Positions 50,470 to 59,230 of a stretch of DNA of 64,000 nucleotides are shown here, in pieces. The notes beneath the pieces were generated by a model, which was given only the letters and a program-made list of their open reading frames with translations, made no database searches and had not been told where the DNA came from. A program made the position numbers and the translations under genes. Where the stretch lies: the NCBI RefSeq assembly GCF_009451885.1, contig NZ_WIAO01000011.1, positions 62,001 to 126,000 on the forward strand, in the 5' to 3' direction. The stretch is from Glycomyces albidus. GTDB lineage: Bacteria > Actinomycetota > Actinomycetes > Mycobacteriales > Micromonosporaceae. Each line of letters starts with the position of its first letter. Positions within the stretch are counted from its first letter, which is position 1.

Positions 50470-50847
50470 ATGAACCTCGCCCTCTGGATCGTCGCCGAAC
50501 TGCTCGCCGCACTCGCCCTGTTCAGTGGCGCCACCAAAGTGCTCCTGCCGAAGTCCAAACTGGACGGATCCACCGACTGGACCGGGAACTCGAGCACTGG
50601 CTTCGTCAGAACTTTGGGAGTTCTGGAGATCCTGGCCGCCGCGGGCCTGACCCTGCCCGCGGCGCTCGACATCGCACCGGTATTGGTGCCGGTCACCGCC
50701 GTGTGCTGGATGCTCCTCATGATCGGCGGGATGATCACCCACGCCCGCTACGGGCACTACAAGTACGCAATGCTGTGCCTCGCCCTCCTCGCCGTGGCCG
50801 CCTTCGTGGCCTGGGGCCGATTCGGCCCCGAGTCGTTCACCGGCTGA
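50470..50847 (+). CDS. DoxX-family membrane protein
   Basis: 125 aa with four membrane helices (about 3-20, 45-62, 68-90, 96-114). The ATKVL stretch after helix 1 is typical of DoxX-like proteins, which are linked to redox or sulfur metabolism. ATG 50470 has AAGGAG 7-8 nt upstream. It is divergent from module 2 and shares the ECF41-type promoter, so it probably belongs to the same regulon. Confidence 0.8.
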   Translation: MNLALWIVAELLAALALFSGATKVLLPKSKLDGSTDWTGNSSTGFVRTLGVLEILAAAGLTLPAALDIAPVLVPVTAVCWMLLMIGGMITHARYGHYKYAMLCLALLAVAAFVAWGRFGPESFTG

Positions 50848-51228
50848 CCTGCAAGCAGTCGACGTTGCGATGCGGGAATCGGGGCGCGTCGAGTGTTCGA
50901 GGCGCCCCTCCTCGACGACGGCACCGAGGAGGGCGGCAGGTGCGTGTCCGGACCAGGTGCCGGCGGCCGGCCTGCCGACGCCGTGCGAACGCCCGACGGC
51001 AGGACGGGGCGCACCGAAAGGGCGGCGCGCGTTCTCACACGGGCGAGCCGCCTGCGAACCCGGCGACCGCCCCGCCGGCCCCACCGGGCGCACCTCAGCG
51101 TCGCGACCAGCGTGATACCGGGTCTGTGAGGACGGCTCCTCCCGGACGCCTTCGCCAGGTAGGCGGCTCTTCAGCGTTAGCCAGCCGCTGGGTGCGTGTC
51201 GCGGAACCCGCCTGGGGTACTCGCGTGC
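50848..51228. other. Gene-free stretch between DoxX and DUF421 genes
   Basis: Short open frames on both strands lack starts with ribosome sites and family motifs. I see no hairpin or repeat strong enough to report. Confidence 0.5.
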
Positions 51229-51747
51229 ATGTTCTTCGATTCCTGGGACGGGCTGCTGCGTGTGGCGGTTATCGGCGCGTGCGCCTATGCGTCGTTGGTG
51301 GCCGTGCTGCGGCTGTCGGGAAAGCGGACACTGGCGAAGATGAACGCGTTCGACCTGGTGGTGACGGTGGCGCTGGGCTCGACGTTGGCCACCGTGCTGC
51401 TCTCGTCCGAGGTGGCGCTGTCCGAAGGCGTACTCGCCCTGGTGGTGCTGGTAGGTGCCCAGCTGGCGGTCGCGTGGACTTCGGTGCGTTCGCAGCGGTT
51501 CCGAATGGCGGTCAAATCGAGGCCGACGCTGCTGGTGCGGCACGGTCGGTTGCGCGACCGGGTGCTGCGGGAGCAACGCGTCAGCCGGGCCGAAGTGCTG
51601 CAGGCCGTGCGCTCGCAAGGTCTGGGCGGATTGGACCAGGTGGCGGCAGTCGTGCTGGAGACCGACGGCACGTTCAGCGTCATCCCGGCAGCGTCCGCCG
51701 GAGACCTCGGCGCGCTCGAAGACGTGCCCGGCGCCAGCGGCGAATGA
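51229..51747 (+). CDS. DUF421 (YetF-like) membrane protein
   Basis: 172 aa. Three N-terminal helices (about 8-28, 38-56, 62-82) are followed by the conserved cytoplasmic part with GKRTLAKMNAFDLVVTVALGS before helix 2-3 (split: GKRTLAKMNAFDL, VVTVALGS), and KSRPTLLVRHGR, the YetF signature. Function is unknown; Bacillus relatives affect spore and stress traits. ATG 51229 was chosen; GTG 51196 would add a non-hydrophobic leader. Confidence 0.85.
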   Translation: MFFDSWDGLLRVAVIGACAYASLVAVLRLSGKRTLAKMNAFDLVVTVALGSTLATVLLSSEVALSEGVLALVVLVGAQLAVAWTSVRSQRFRMAVKSRPTLLVRHGRLRDRVLREQRVSRAEVLQAVRSQGLGGLDQVAAVVLETDGTFSVIPAASAGDLGALEDVPGASGE

Positions 51748-52235
51748 CGCCGCTTCCGGACGAGATCGCCTTGCGCCCGAGCGCCGGCCACCGCACCTGG
51801 ACCGGATTGGCCGGGCGCGCGCACGGCTCCGAAGTGAAGTCAGTCCGCCGCCTGGCACGGGTGTTCGGCGGCCTCGGAGAAGTCGGGGGACGGGTCGCTC
51901 CCGCGCCTCCTCGGGCGTCTCGGCCCGGCTGTTGCGCCCGATGTCCTCGAAGCGCCACTTCATCCCGAGGATCTCACGCCACAGCACTTGAACGGAATAC
52001 CGAACCGCCTCCGTCGGGCCTTCGCCGGCGTCACCATCGATGGATCGGAAGCAGGGAACCAAATCCCCGCCAGCCGAAGCTCGGTCCACCGCCAAGCGAG
52101 CCGCATGGTTTGACGCCCTCGATCCGGGGCACGAACGGCGCTAGACCGGTTCCGTTCTGAATGCCGGTGTCGCCGGGGGACACCGGGGGCCGGGTACGGC
52201 CGAGGCGTGGCGGCGAGTGCGACGGGAAGGGGCGA
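51748..52235. other. Gene-free stretch upstream of the DUF1622 gene
   Basis: No gene with adequate support in 488 bp. A minus-strand frame near 51900-52000 reads LWREILGMKWRFEDIG and could be a fragment, but it runs into a long low-complexity frame and has no ribosome site. Confidence 0.4.
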
Positions 52236-52604
52236 ATGGATTTCGAGAAGGCCGTACATGCGGTGGGCACGGCGGTCGACCTCGCCGGGGTGGCCGCGAT
52301 CATCGTGGGCGCGCTGGTGGCGACGGTCCTGTTCGCGGTCCGCATCAGGAGCTTGGGGGACTTCGCCGCGGCCTACCGCCATTACCGCCGGGGGCTCGGC
52401 CGGTCGATCCTCCTGGGCCTGGAGTTCCTCGTCGCCGGCGACATCATCCGCACCGTTGCGATCTCGCCGACGTTCGAGAGTGTGGGCGTGCTGGCTGCGA
52501 TCGTCCTGGTCCGCACCTTCCTGAGTTTCGCCCTCGAGAAGGAGCTCGAGCACACCGAGGGCGGCGCCCCCGCGAATGCCGAATCACCGGACCGACCGGG
52601 CTGA
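52236..52604 (+). CDS. DUF1622 membrane protein
   Basis: 122 aa with three helices (about 15-36, 55-75, 82-102). The YRRGLGRSILLGLEFLVAGDI segment, here split as YRRGLGRSILLG and LEFLVAGDI, is the DUF1622 hallmark. Function unknown. ATG 52236 has GGGAAGGGG. It appears monocistronic. Confidence 0.85.
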   Translation: MDFEKAVHAVGTAVDLAGVAAIIVGALVATVLFAVRIRSLGDFAAAYRHYRRGLGRSILLGLEFLVAGDIIRTVAISPTFESVGVLAAIVLVRTFLSFALEKELEHTEGGAPANAESPDRPG

Positions 52605-53267
52605 TGAAGACCCCGACGGAAGCACCGGCGCGGGGCGGGCGTTCGGACACGGCGGTGCCACCGGGTCGTTCGCCTTCGCCGACATCGTGAACGGCATCGC
52701 CTGCGCCTACACCCCGCCCGGGACGAGCGCCTGCGCTGTGACAATGCCTCGAAGGCCCGCCATGATCCGCTGTCTCCTTGCGGGAACAGGTGGTGCTGGG
52801 GTCTTGTTCCACTTGGAAATGCCCGGCGGATAAGTGGAGGATGACGCTGTCCATGCCCAAACCTTCAGCCAAGGAAGCGAGTTCGTTCTTTCACAGGTTC
52901 GAGCGGTACCCGTCGGCGCCGCCGGCGTCCCCGGTCAGGTAGAGGGTGCCGAACCGTCGTAGAGGTTTCGTAGATCCCGTTGGCGGATCGCCCTTCGGGA
53001 CACCGGCGGGAAGTCGCGGGCGGTGACTTCGACAGGGTTGTGCCTGGGGCCCGTCGCGCGCACAACGGTGAACTGCTGATCGAAGCCGACCGGCAAACCG
53101 AGCAGGTGCTGACCTACGAGCTCCCGGCCGAGCAGCGAAGCGGTACCGCCCGAGGAGTCCAGTGCACCGTCGAGATCAGCGATCGGTCACGTTGCAGGAC
53201 AAGCCTATAGGGGTACCTTCCCCGTGCGCAGCGGTCGCCGGGACCGTTGCTCCAGCCAGGAGTGCTT
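52605..53267. other. 663 bp without a supported gene
   Basis: A 76-codon frame (52980-53210) contains AHNGELLIEADRQTEQVL and looks partly coding, but it has no ribosome site and no recognisable family; it may be a remnant. No repeats or strong hairpins were seen. Confidence 0.4.
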
Positions 53268-54866
53268 ATGACCTCAGGCAAGAGCGATCACGTCTCGTCT
53301 CGCACGGCGATGGGCTCCTTGGCCGGTGCTGTCCTGCTGCTCGGCATCGCGGACTCGATGGTCGGCTCCTACCTGGTCCTGTTCGCATCCGACCAGTTGC
53401 GTCTGGACCCGCTGCGTGTCGGCATCATCTCCTCGGCCACCGCCGTTGGCGGAATCGCGGTCAGCTGGCTGCTCGGCCGGTGGTTCGATCGCAGCCCCGC
53501 CCGCTGGTACACGGTAGCGGTGGCCGCGGCCAGCGCCGTCGGCCTCGTGCTGGCCAGCCGGGCCGCTTCCTTCGAGGTGCTCCTCTTGTTCGGACTCACG
53601 CTGCTGGGCAGCATGGCGGCAGCGTTTCCGCAGCTGTTCGCGATGGCTCGGCTCGTCCTCGGCGCCGGACCGGTCAGCCAGCGGTCCGCGCCGCTTCTGC
53701 GCTCGTGCTGGTCCACCGCCTGGGCGATCGGGCCGCTGCTCGGCGCGGCGGTACTCTCCCGGAGCAGCTACTCAGGACTGCTGCTGACCGCAGCCGGGGT
53801 ACTCGTACTCGTCGCACTGGTCTCACTCACCGTGCCGCCACCGCGCGGCGGTCCGACCGCCGAACCGGAACCGGACGGATCGTCCAGCCAACCTCGCAGC
53901 GGCGCGGTCGCCTGGTTCACCACGAGCGTCACGCTCTTCTTCACCGCCATGTTCGCCGGATCGGTGGCGCTGCCGCTGTACGCCACCCGGTCTCTGGAAC
54001 AGTCGCCCTCATCGGTGGGCGTGCTGTTCAGCGTCTGCGCCGTCGTCGAGGTCGCCGCCGCTCTCGGTCTCGCCGCAGTGCCGGCCCGCATCGGTCAGCG
54101 GGCGCTCATTCTCAGCGGTATGGCCGCGTTCGTCGCCTATTTCGGGCTTGTGATCCTGGCCCAGGGCATGCCGTTGCTGATCATCGCCCAAGTTGCCCGC
54201 GGCTTCGCGATCGCCGTGGTCGGCGCGGCCGGCATCCGGTTCTTCCAAGACCTGCTGGCCCCTGCCACCGGCAGGGCCACGACACTGTTCTCCAACGCCT
54301 CGACCGCCGGCTCGCTGGTGGCTGGGGTGCTGACCGGATTGTCGATCGGAAGGTTCGGGTACAGCATTACCCTCGCTCTGTGCGGCGCCGTCGCAGCCAC
54401 CGCCGCTGCGGCGTTCATCGGCGGAACGGCGGCCCACCGGCCGGTGAACACCCGCACGACGGCGTTACAGTGCCCTGCCACCCAAGACCGCGGTGTCCGG
54501 CCCGGATCAAGCGACCAACGCTCGAGAAGGCGGCGCAGAGCAGCCAGCACCTGCTGCCAGCAACTCGCCAACTGCGACGAGACAAGCTCGAAGGCTACAT
54601 TCGAGGATCACCGAGGGTCGCCTCGCCTGCGCCGGTGCGTCGGCACGAGGGCGAGCAGGTCCTCGACGACGGTTTCGACCGGAACGGTGGTATCGATCTC
54701 GAGGGTGGCGGTCTCGCGGAGGACGGGCTCGAACTCGGTGAGGTCGGCGATGACCTGGAGGCGCTCCGCCGGGCTCTGCACCGAGCGGTCGCCGGTGCGG
54801 GAGGCAAGGCGCTGGAGGACGATAGCCGTTGGGGCGCTGAGGAGCACGACGTGGTCGAAGCGGTGA
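53268..54866 (+). CDS. MFS transporter with abnormal 3' extension
   Basis: 532 codons, of which about 395 form a 12-helix MFS permease (sugar or drug efflux type; LGRWFDRSPARWY is the loop 2-3 motif). After TAAHRP (about residue 395) the frame becomes Ser/Arg-rich and continues about 135 codons, partly over the antisense ATPase fragment at 54608. Normal relatives end near residue 400, so the original stop is probably lost by a frameshift or rearrangement. ATG 53268. Confidence 0.75.
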   Translation: MTSGKSDHVSSRTAMGSLAGAVLLLGIADSMVGSYLVLFASDQLRLDPLRVGIISSATAVGGIAVSWLLGRWFDRSPARWYTVAVAAASAVGLVLASRAASFEVLLLFGLTLLGSMAAAFPQLFAMARLVLGAGPVSQRSAPLLRSCWSTAWAIGPLLGAAVLSRSSYSGLLLTAAGVLVLVALVSLTVPPPRGGPTAEPEPDGSSSQPRSGAVAWFTTSVTLFFTAMFAGSVALPLYATRSLEQSPSSVGVLFSVCAVVEVAAALGLAAVPARIGQRALILSGMAAFVAYFGLVILAQGMPLLIIAQVARGFAIAVVGAAGIRFFQDLLAPATGRATTLFSNASTAGSLVAGVLTGLSIGRFGYSITLALCGAVAATAAAAFIGGTAAHRPVNTRTTALQCPATQDRGVRPGSSDQRSRRRRRAASTCCQQLANCDETSSKATFEDHRGSPRLRRCVGTRASRSSTTVSTGTVVSISRVAVSRRTGSNSVRSAMTWRRSAGLCTERSPVREARRWRTIAVGALRSTTWSKR

Positions 54867-55021
54867 TAGAACCGGCTTTGGTTCCACACCGCCCCTGCGA
54901 TGAACAGCGGCTCCCCGGAGCGTTCGTGGTCTGACAGCAGCGCCTCGATCCGGTCCTCGCGCCACGCCGGCGCGAGGTCGCCTCCGCCCGGCAACGGCCT
55001 CGGCTCGTTCCAACCGGGCCC
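54608..55021 (-). pseudogene. P-loop-less fragment of a small AAA/shikimate-kinase-like ATPase
   Basis: From GPGWNE (55021) to the stop, the text is that of a family of actinobacterial small ATPases: WREDRIEALL, EPLFIAGAVWNQSRFY, VVLLSAPTAIVLQRLASRT, and a final helix. The N-terminal third with GxxGxGKS is absent; upstream codons belong to something else (VDWKSWAPILDHAARAG). It overlaps the abnormal MFS extension. It is best read as truncated and inactive. Confidence 0.6.
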
Positions 55022-55444
55022 GGATGCGCGACCAGGCGCGCGGTGACGACCATCTGCATCCCCGCGCGAGCGGCGTGGTCGAGAATCGGCGCCCACGACT
55101 TCCAATCCACCGACTGAGGTGCAGGCCAGGGCCGTCCGTCCGCCGCGATACGCGAATCTGCGGCCGGCCGACGGATTCGGATCGAACGGCGGCCCTCGAC
55201 GTCCCGCGGCCTGCGTCGAACTCCTCAACCGAGACCGTGAGCTGGTGTTCCACGAACGGAAGGGCTGCGAGGCCGTCCGGGCGGGCGGAGACGCGGCGCC
55301 TGGCGCCGGTGTCGATGCTCGCCGGCGTCCTTGAGATGACAGTCACGCGTGCAGGTAATGCGGTCTTGGGCCTCATTACGAGTGGCCGACGGTTCCTCTG
55401 AAGAGCGCTGCCTGGATGCCGACCGTCGATCGAAGCGATCGGGT
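55022..55444. other. Decayed region with an unrelated coding fragment
   Basis: On the minus strand VDWKSWAPILDHAARAG and MQMVVTARLVAHPGP read well in one frame (about 55022-55115) but are joined out of context to the ATPase fragment. The rest up to 55444 has no supported gene. Rearrangement is likely. Confidence 0.4.
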
Positions 55445-55990
55445 TCAGGGCAACGGAGGCCAGAGCGCGGAGTCAGACGACTCGTCGGATCGGTCGGACC
55501 GTGGTTCATAGGGCCCTTGCGCTCTGCTCAATGCGGCGAGCACTTCGGATACGTGGATGCGGCTGACGCCGAGGCGTGAGGCGACATCGGCTGGGGTCAC
55601 TAGGCGCGGCTGGACCTGGTCGTGCTCGCCAGTCGCCGGTCGGGTCGGCTCGCGCTTCGTGGCGATGTGGAAGTACCGGCTGAGCTCGCCCACGACGGTC
55701 GGGACGGCGAGGTCCAGGAAATCGCCGCCGGAACCCGGGTCGAAACGGTCGATCGCGTAGGCGAGGGCGATGACGCCGACTTCCAGCAGGTCGCCGGGGT
55801 CGGCGCCCCTGCCCGCATACTTGCGCACGGCGTGCTCGACTACCGGCGCATAGCCGGTGATCAGGCGTTCACGGCAGCGCCACCACTCGGGGTCGTCCTC
55901 GTCGAGCCGGGCAAGCTCGCCGAAGAGCGGACGAAGTCGGTCGAAATCATCGGGAGCACGATCGCGGTATTGATCGGTGTGCTTCGGCAT
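55445..55990 (-). CDS. SigB/SigF-like sigma protein lacking region 4
   Basis: 181 aa. Region 1.2-2 is recognisable: RERLITGYAPVVEHAVRKYAGRG, split as RERLITGYAPVVEHA and VRKYAGRGADPGDLLEVG, then AIDRFDPGSGGDFLDLAVPTVVGELSRYF in pieces, as in SigB/SigF/SigG proteins. A short region-3-like HTH follows (VTPADVASRLGVSRIHVSEVL). Region 4, which binds the -35 box, is missing, so it may be truncated or act in a non-standard way. ATG 55990. A MEDS anti-sigma-like gene is next on the same strand. Confidence 0.72.
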   Translation of the reverse strand: MPKHTDQYRDRAPDDFDRLRPLFGELARLDEDDPEWWRCRERLITGYAPVVEHAVRKYAGRGADPGDLLEVGVIALAYAIDRFDPGSGGDFLDLAVPTVVGELSRYFHIATKREPTRPATGEHDQVQPRLVTPADVASRLGVSRIHVSEVLAALSRAQGPYEPRSDRSDESSDSALWPPLP

Positions 55991-56352
55991 AAAGGGTTCC
56001 CCGTCCGCACCGCCAGCGGCAATGAACCCCCGTTCCCGCCTGTTCCCGACACCGCCGCCGCGCGAGCGCGACAGGTGGTTCGAGAAGACGATTCGAGAGG
56101 GAGATGCCGTGACGGTGAACCGGAACGAATGAACCGGCTCCCTTGCGCCTGGATGTCCTCTGACGCGCTTCGTTTGCAGTGGTTGCTATGTGGACAACGA
56201 TACGTGCGGGGCCACGGGTCCGCCACGTTCTCGAGCGTGAGCACCGCCTCGCACAGGCCCCTTCGGGCACCGGCGCCTTCGCATCTGACGTCGGTCGGCA
56301 CGGACCCCGGCGGGTCGTGACGCGATCAGGCGAGGGCCGGCGGTGATGCCGG
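55991..56352. other. Gene-free stretch between MEDS gene and sigma-like gene
   Basis: No gene or strong hairpin is supported in 362 bp. The GTTTGCAGTGGTTGC area (about 56168) has a GTTT element but no matching GGGTA at the right distance. Confidence 0.45.
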
Positions 56353-57279
56353 TCAGGGCAGGCGCAGGTAGACACGCACGACGGTGCTGAGAGGGCCGGT
56401 ATAGGCGCGGACCAGATCGACCACGTGGTGGACCGCCGTCAGGCTCCGGTCCCGTGCCTCGTCGACCGTAGGGTGGCCGGCGAGCGGCGTGTCGAGGCGT
56501 CCGGCGCTCTCCACCTCGCAGACCAGGTGCTCGGCTTCGGTCCAGATCCGCATCATGCCGAAGCCCCAGCCGTACAGCACGCATTCGGTGGCCAGTTCCG
56601 TGACCGCGATCTGGAGGTCGACGAGTTGGTTCACGGTCAAGCCGGCCTGGCGGCCGTAGGCGGCGGCGAACCAGCGCGCGTTCTCGATCGTGCTGGTATC
56701 GAGCTGTCGCTCGATCGCGGTTCGTGGCCTGGGGTCGAGCGGCACGTTGTAGGCGGCGAAGATGCGGTCGGGGTCGTACTCCTCGCTGGTGCGGTGCCCG
56801 GTGCGGTCGACCAGGGTCGGATGCGTGGCCCGGGAGTCGGCGAGCGCCTGCGAGTCGAGCCCGGCGCAGTCGCAGGGGCAGAGAATGGCCGCGTCTCGGC
56901 CGGCGAAGGCGCGGTTGATGAGCGCTTCGTGCTGGGCGCAGGCGGGGTACTCGGTCGCACTCCGATCCGGCCAGGTCGGCTCCTCGACGATATGGACGCG
57001 ACGGCCCGGATGCCGGTCGGCGAAGTCGCGCAGGATGCCGGAGATGATGCGTCCGGGGTTGGCCCCGGCTCGGGTCATGTCGACCATGAGGACGCGTTCG
57101 GCCGTGTCGTCCAAGGCGTCGCGCAGGAGCTGCAGGTTCGGCTCGGGCACGGCGACGGCGACCGGCTCCCCGGCGGCGAGCGCGGTTTCGATGAACGGGA
57201 TCGTGCCTGCGAGGTACTCGCGTTCACCGGCGTAGTGCAGAGCGATGTGATCGAAGGGGTCCGCGCGGTTGGTGGTCAT
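56353..57279 (-). CDS. MEDS-domain plus degenerate HATPase anti-sigma-like protein, second copy
   Basis: 308 aa, paralogue of the protein at 43944. It shares DRHPGRR, HEALINRAF and LCPCD of the MEDS domain and AVTELAT in the ATPase-like part. In the N-box Glu232 replaces Asn, the G1 box Asp/Gly are lost (CEVESAGRLDTPL) and GRGL is DRSL. The next gene on the same strand is a truncated SigB-like sigma, so regulation by direct binding rather than kinase activity is plausible. ATG 57279 was chosen over 57318 for GAGAGA upstream. Confidence 0.8.
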   Translation of the reverse strand: MTTNRADPFDHIALHYAGEREYLAGTIPFIETALAAGEPVAVAVPEPNLQLLRDALDDTAERVLMVDMTRAGANPGRIISGILRDFADRHPGRRVHIVEEPTWPDRSATEYPACAQHEALINRAFAGRDAAILCPCDCAGLDSQALADSRATHPTLVDRTGHRTSEEYDPDRIFAAYNVPLDPRPRTAIERQLDTSTIENARWFAAAYGRQAGLTVNQLVDLQIAVTELATECVLYGWGFGMMRIWTEAEHLVCEVESAGRLDTPLAGHPTVDEARDRSLTAVHHVVDLVRAYTGPLSTVVRVYLRLP

Positions 57280-57726
57280 CGGGTCTCTCTTCGCGGTCGA
57301 TGCACCTAAGGCCGGCACGGCCGGAGCCCGGCGCGCCGCGACCCGCGTGTGCGGCGCGTCTGTCAGGAGCGCGTCTGGTCAGCCGTTCCCACACAGGAGA
57401 CCGCGAACCGCATTCCTGAGCTCGTTACCATGATGAGACGAACGCTCAGCAAGTGGGCGAGAGTCGGCTTCGCGCCCACTGTACCGACTTGGTTTCGGGA
57501 CTGTGCGCCGCTGCTTCGAAACTGTGGCGCCGACCCCGATCGCCGCGATTCCCTGCCCACAAGGGTCGTCGAGGGGGCCACATTCCACGAACATCGTCCG
57601 ACGAGTTCCCAGCGGCACTCCGCATCCGCAGCGTCGATTCTTGCGAAGATTGCCATTGCAGACCCATCCGAGAACGCGGCGGCTCCGAATCGGTGTGGAG
57701 AAGGCCGACTGACCGCCAGGAGTCCG
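57280..57726. other. Intergenic region upstream of sigK with SigK-type promoter
   Basis: Apart from the promoter at 57664-57690, 447 bp hold no supported gene. The in-frame extension of the sigK frame upstream (from 57349) lacks family similarity and was not used. Confidence 0.5.
57664..57690 (+). promoter_or_regulatory. SigK-type promoter (autoregulation of sigK)
   Basis: CCATCC (57664-57669), 15-nt spacer, CCGAAT (57685-57690). This is the -35/-10 pair reported for mycobacterial SigK. It lies 36 nt upstream of the sigK start, so SigK probably drives its own gene. Confidence 0.78.
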
Positions 57727-58347
57727 ATGATGTTCGACCAGGGCGCTGAAGCCCATCGCCGACAGGAGCCGACGCGGCTGTCCGTGGCGCCGGGCGCTGA
57801 GTCCGACACTGCCGACGCGCTGCTGCACCGTGCCGCGCTGGGAGAGGACGACGCCTTTGCGGCGCTGTACGACCTCGTGTCCGCTCGCGTCTACGGGCTG
57901 TGCCTGCGCGTCGTCCGCGATCCGGCGCAGGCCGAAGAGGTCGCCCAAGAGGTGTTCGTCGAGGTGTGGCGGACGGCCACCCGCTTCGATGAGCGGCGCG
58001 GCTCGGCCACCGCGTGGATTGCCACGATCGCCCACCGCCGGGCGGTCGACCGGGTCCGGTCGGCGCAGGCGGCCGGGGAGCGGGAGCGGCGCGCCGCCAC
58101 CGAGACCGCCGTGCCCGAGTACGACCAGGTCGCCGAGGCCGCCGCCGGGCGCCTGGAGCACCGCCAGGTCCGCCGGTGCCTGAAGACCCTGACCGAGCTG
58201 CAGCGGCAGGCGATCACGCTCGCCTACTACGGCGGCCACACCTACCGGCAGGTCGCGACGCTGCTGGAGACCGCCGTCCCCACGGTCAAGTCCCGCATCC
58301 GCGACGGCCTGGTCAAACTGCGCGACTGCCTGGAGGTGGCCCGATGA
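57727..58347 (+). CDS. sigK: ECF sigma factor SigK
   Basis: 206 aa. Region 2 (FAALYDLVSARVYGLCLRVVRDPAQAEEVAQEVF in part) and region 4 (LTELQRQAITLAYYGGHTYRQVATLL) are complete, with an intervening linker of about 40 residues. The family is ECF19/SigK, which pairs with the membrane anti-sigma RskA. ATG 57727 has AGGAG upstream; the longer frame from 57349 is not conserved. Its stop overlaps the rskA start (ATGA). Confidence 0.92.
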   Translation: MMFDQGAEAHRRQEPTRLSVAPGAESDTADALLHRAALGEDDAFAALYDLVSARVYGLCLRVVRDPAQAEEVAQEVFVEVWRTATRFDERRGSATAWIATIAHRRAVDRVRSAQAAGERERRAATETAVPEYDQVAEAAAGRLEHRQVRRCLKTLTELQRQAITLAYYGGHTYRQVATLLETAVPTVKSRIRDGLVKLRDCLEVAR

Positions 58348-59105
58348 GCGCCGACATCCACGCCCTGATCGGCGCCTGGGCCCTCGACGCGGTCAACGAC
58401 CAGGAGCGCCGGCTGGTCGAGGCCCACCTGGGCGAGTGCGCCTCGTGCGCGCAGGAGGCGGCCGAGCTGCGCGAAGCGGTCGCGCGGCTGTCCGACGTGA
58501 CGGTGGCGGAGCCGCCGGCGCGGCTGCGCGGGCGGGTGCTCGCCGAGGTGCGGCGCACCCGGCAAGCGGCACCGGCCACGACCGGGGCCGAGGCCGCGCC
58601 GCAGCAGGCGGCCCCCTCGCGCCCGCGCCGCACCCGCCGCACCTTCCATCTGCCGCGCCTGCGCCTCGCGCTCGGCGCGGCCGCGATCGCCGTGGCCGCC
58701 GCCTTCGCCGGCGTCGTCGCGACCTGGGCGATCATGCACCAGCAGCCCGGCCCCAGCGAGGCGGACCGGATCGCGGCGGTCCTCGAAGCCGCCGACGCCG
58801 AAGTCGCCCAAGAGCAGCCTGACGGCGGCGGGCAGGTCACCGTGATCTCCTCGGCGTCGCTGGACCAAGCGGTCGTGGTGATCGCCGACCTCGCCTCGCC
58901 TGGGGCAGACCGCTCCTACCAGGTCTGGATGGTCGACGAGGCCGGGCAGGTCTCGGCCGGCGTCATGGACGCCGGCGACTCCTCGGCCACCATGCTCATC
59001 GAGGGCGTCGGCGACACCGACCTCATCGGCGTCACCGAGGAACCGGCAGGAGGCTCCGACACGCCCACCCTGCCCTTGATCGCGGGCCTACCGCTCGACG
59101 CCTGA
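58344..59105 (+). CDS. rskA: Anti-sigma-K factor RskA
   Basis: 253 aa. An N-terminal zinc-associated anti-sigma domain has H-x3-C-x2-C at His28, Cys32 and Cys35. A membrane helix lies at about 110-135, and the extracytoplasmic RskA domain (VWMVDEAG...TEEPAGGSDTPT) follows. It holds SigK at the membrane until its extracellular part is cleaved. ATG 58344 overlaps the sigK stop. Known targets of the M. tuberculosis pair are secreted fasciclin antigens, which matches the downstream genes. Confidence 0.92.
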   Translation: MSADIHALIGAWALDAVNDQERRLVEAHLGECASCAQEAAELREAVARLSDVTVAEPPARLRGRVLAEVRRTRQAAPATTGAEAAPQQAAPSRPRRTRRTFHLPRLRLALGAAAIAVAAAFAGVVATWAIMHQQPGPSEADRIAAVLEAADAEVAQEQPDGGGQVTVISSASLDQAVVVIADLASPGADRSYQVWMVDEAGQVSAGVMDAGDSSATMLIEGVGDTDLIGVTEEPAGGSDTPTLPLIAGLPLDA

Positions 59106-59196
59106 TCGGCAGCGAGATGACGGGCCCGGCCGGTGGCCGGGCCCGTCGCCTTTGCGGTCGATCACGGAAAAAATCCGAGAATCTCCGCCTCCGCAC

Positions 59197-59223
59197 CCAT
59201 CCAGCGCGGCCACGGCCCCGAAT
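59197..59223 (+). promoter_or_regulatory. SigK-type promoter of the molybdopterin oxidoreductase gene
   Basis: CCATCC (59197-59202), 15-nt spacer, CCGAAT (59218-59223), the same elements and spacing as at 57664. The -10 ends 7 nt before ATG 59231, so the transcript would be leaderless or nearly so. Confidence 0.8.
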
Positions 59224-59230
59224 CACGGGC

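Noticed and set aside
52980-53210. 76-codon ORF
   Set aside because: Partly protein-like but no ribosome site or family; described as a possible remnant only.
57349-57726. 126-residue N-terminal extension of SigK
   Set aside because: No sigma-family protein has it, and a SigK promoter lies within it.
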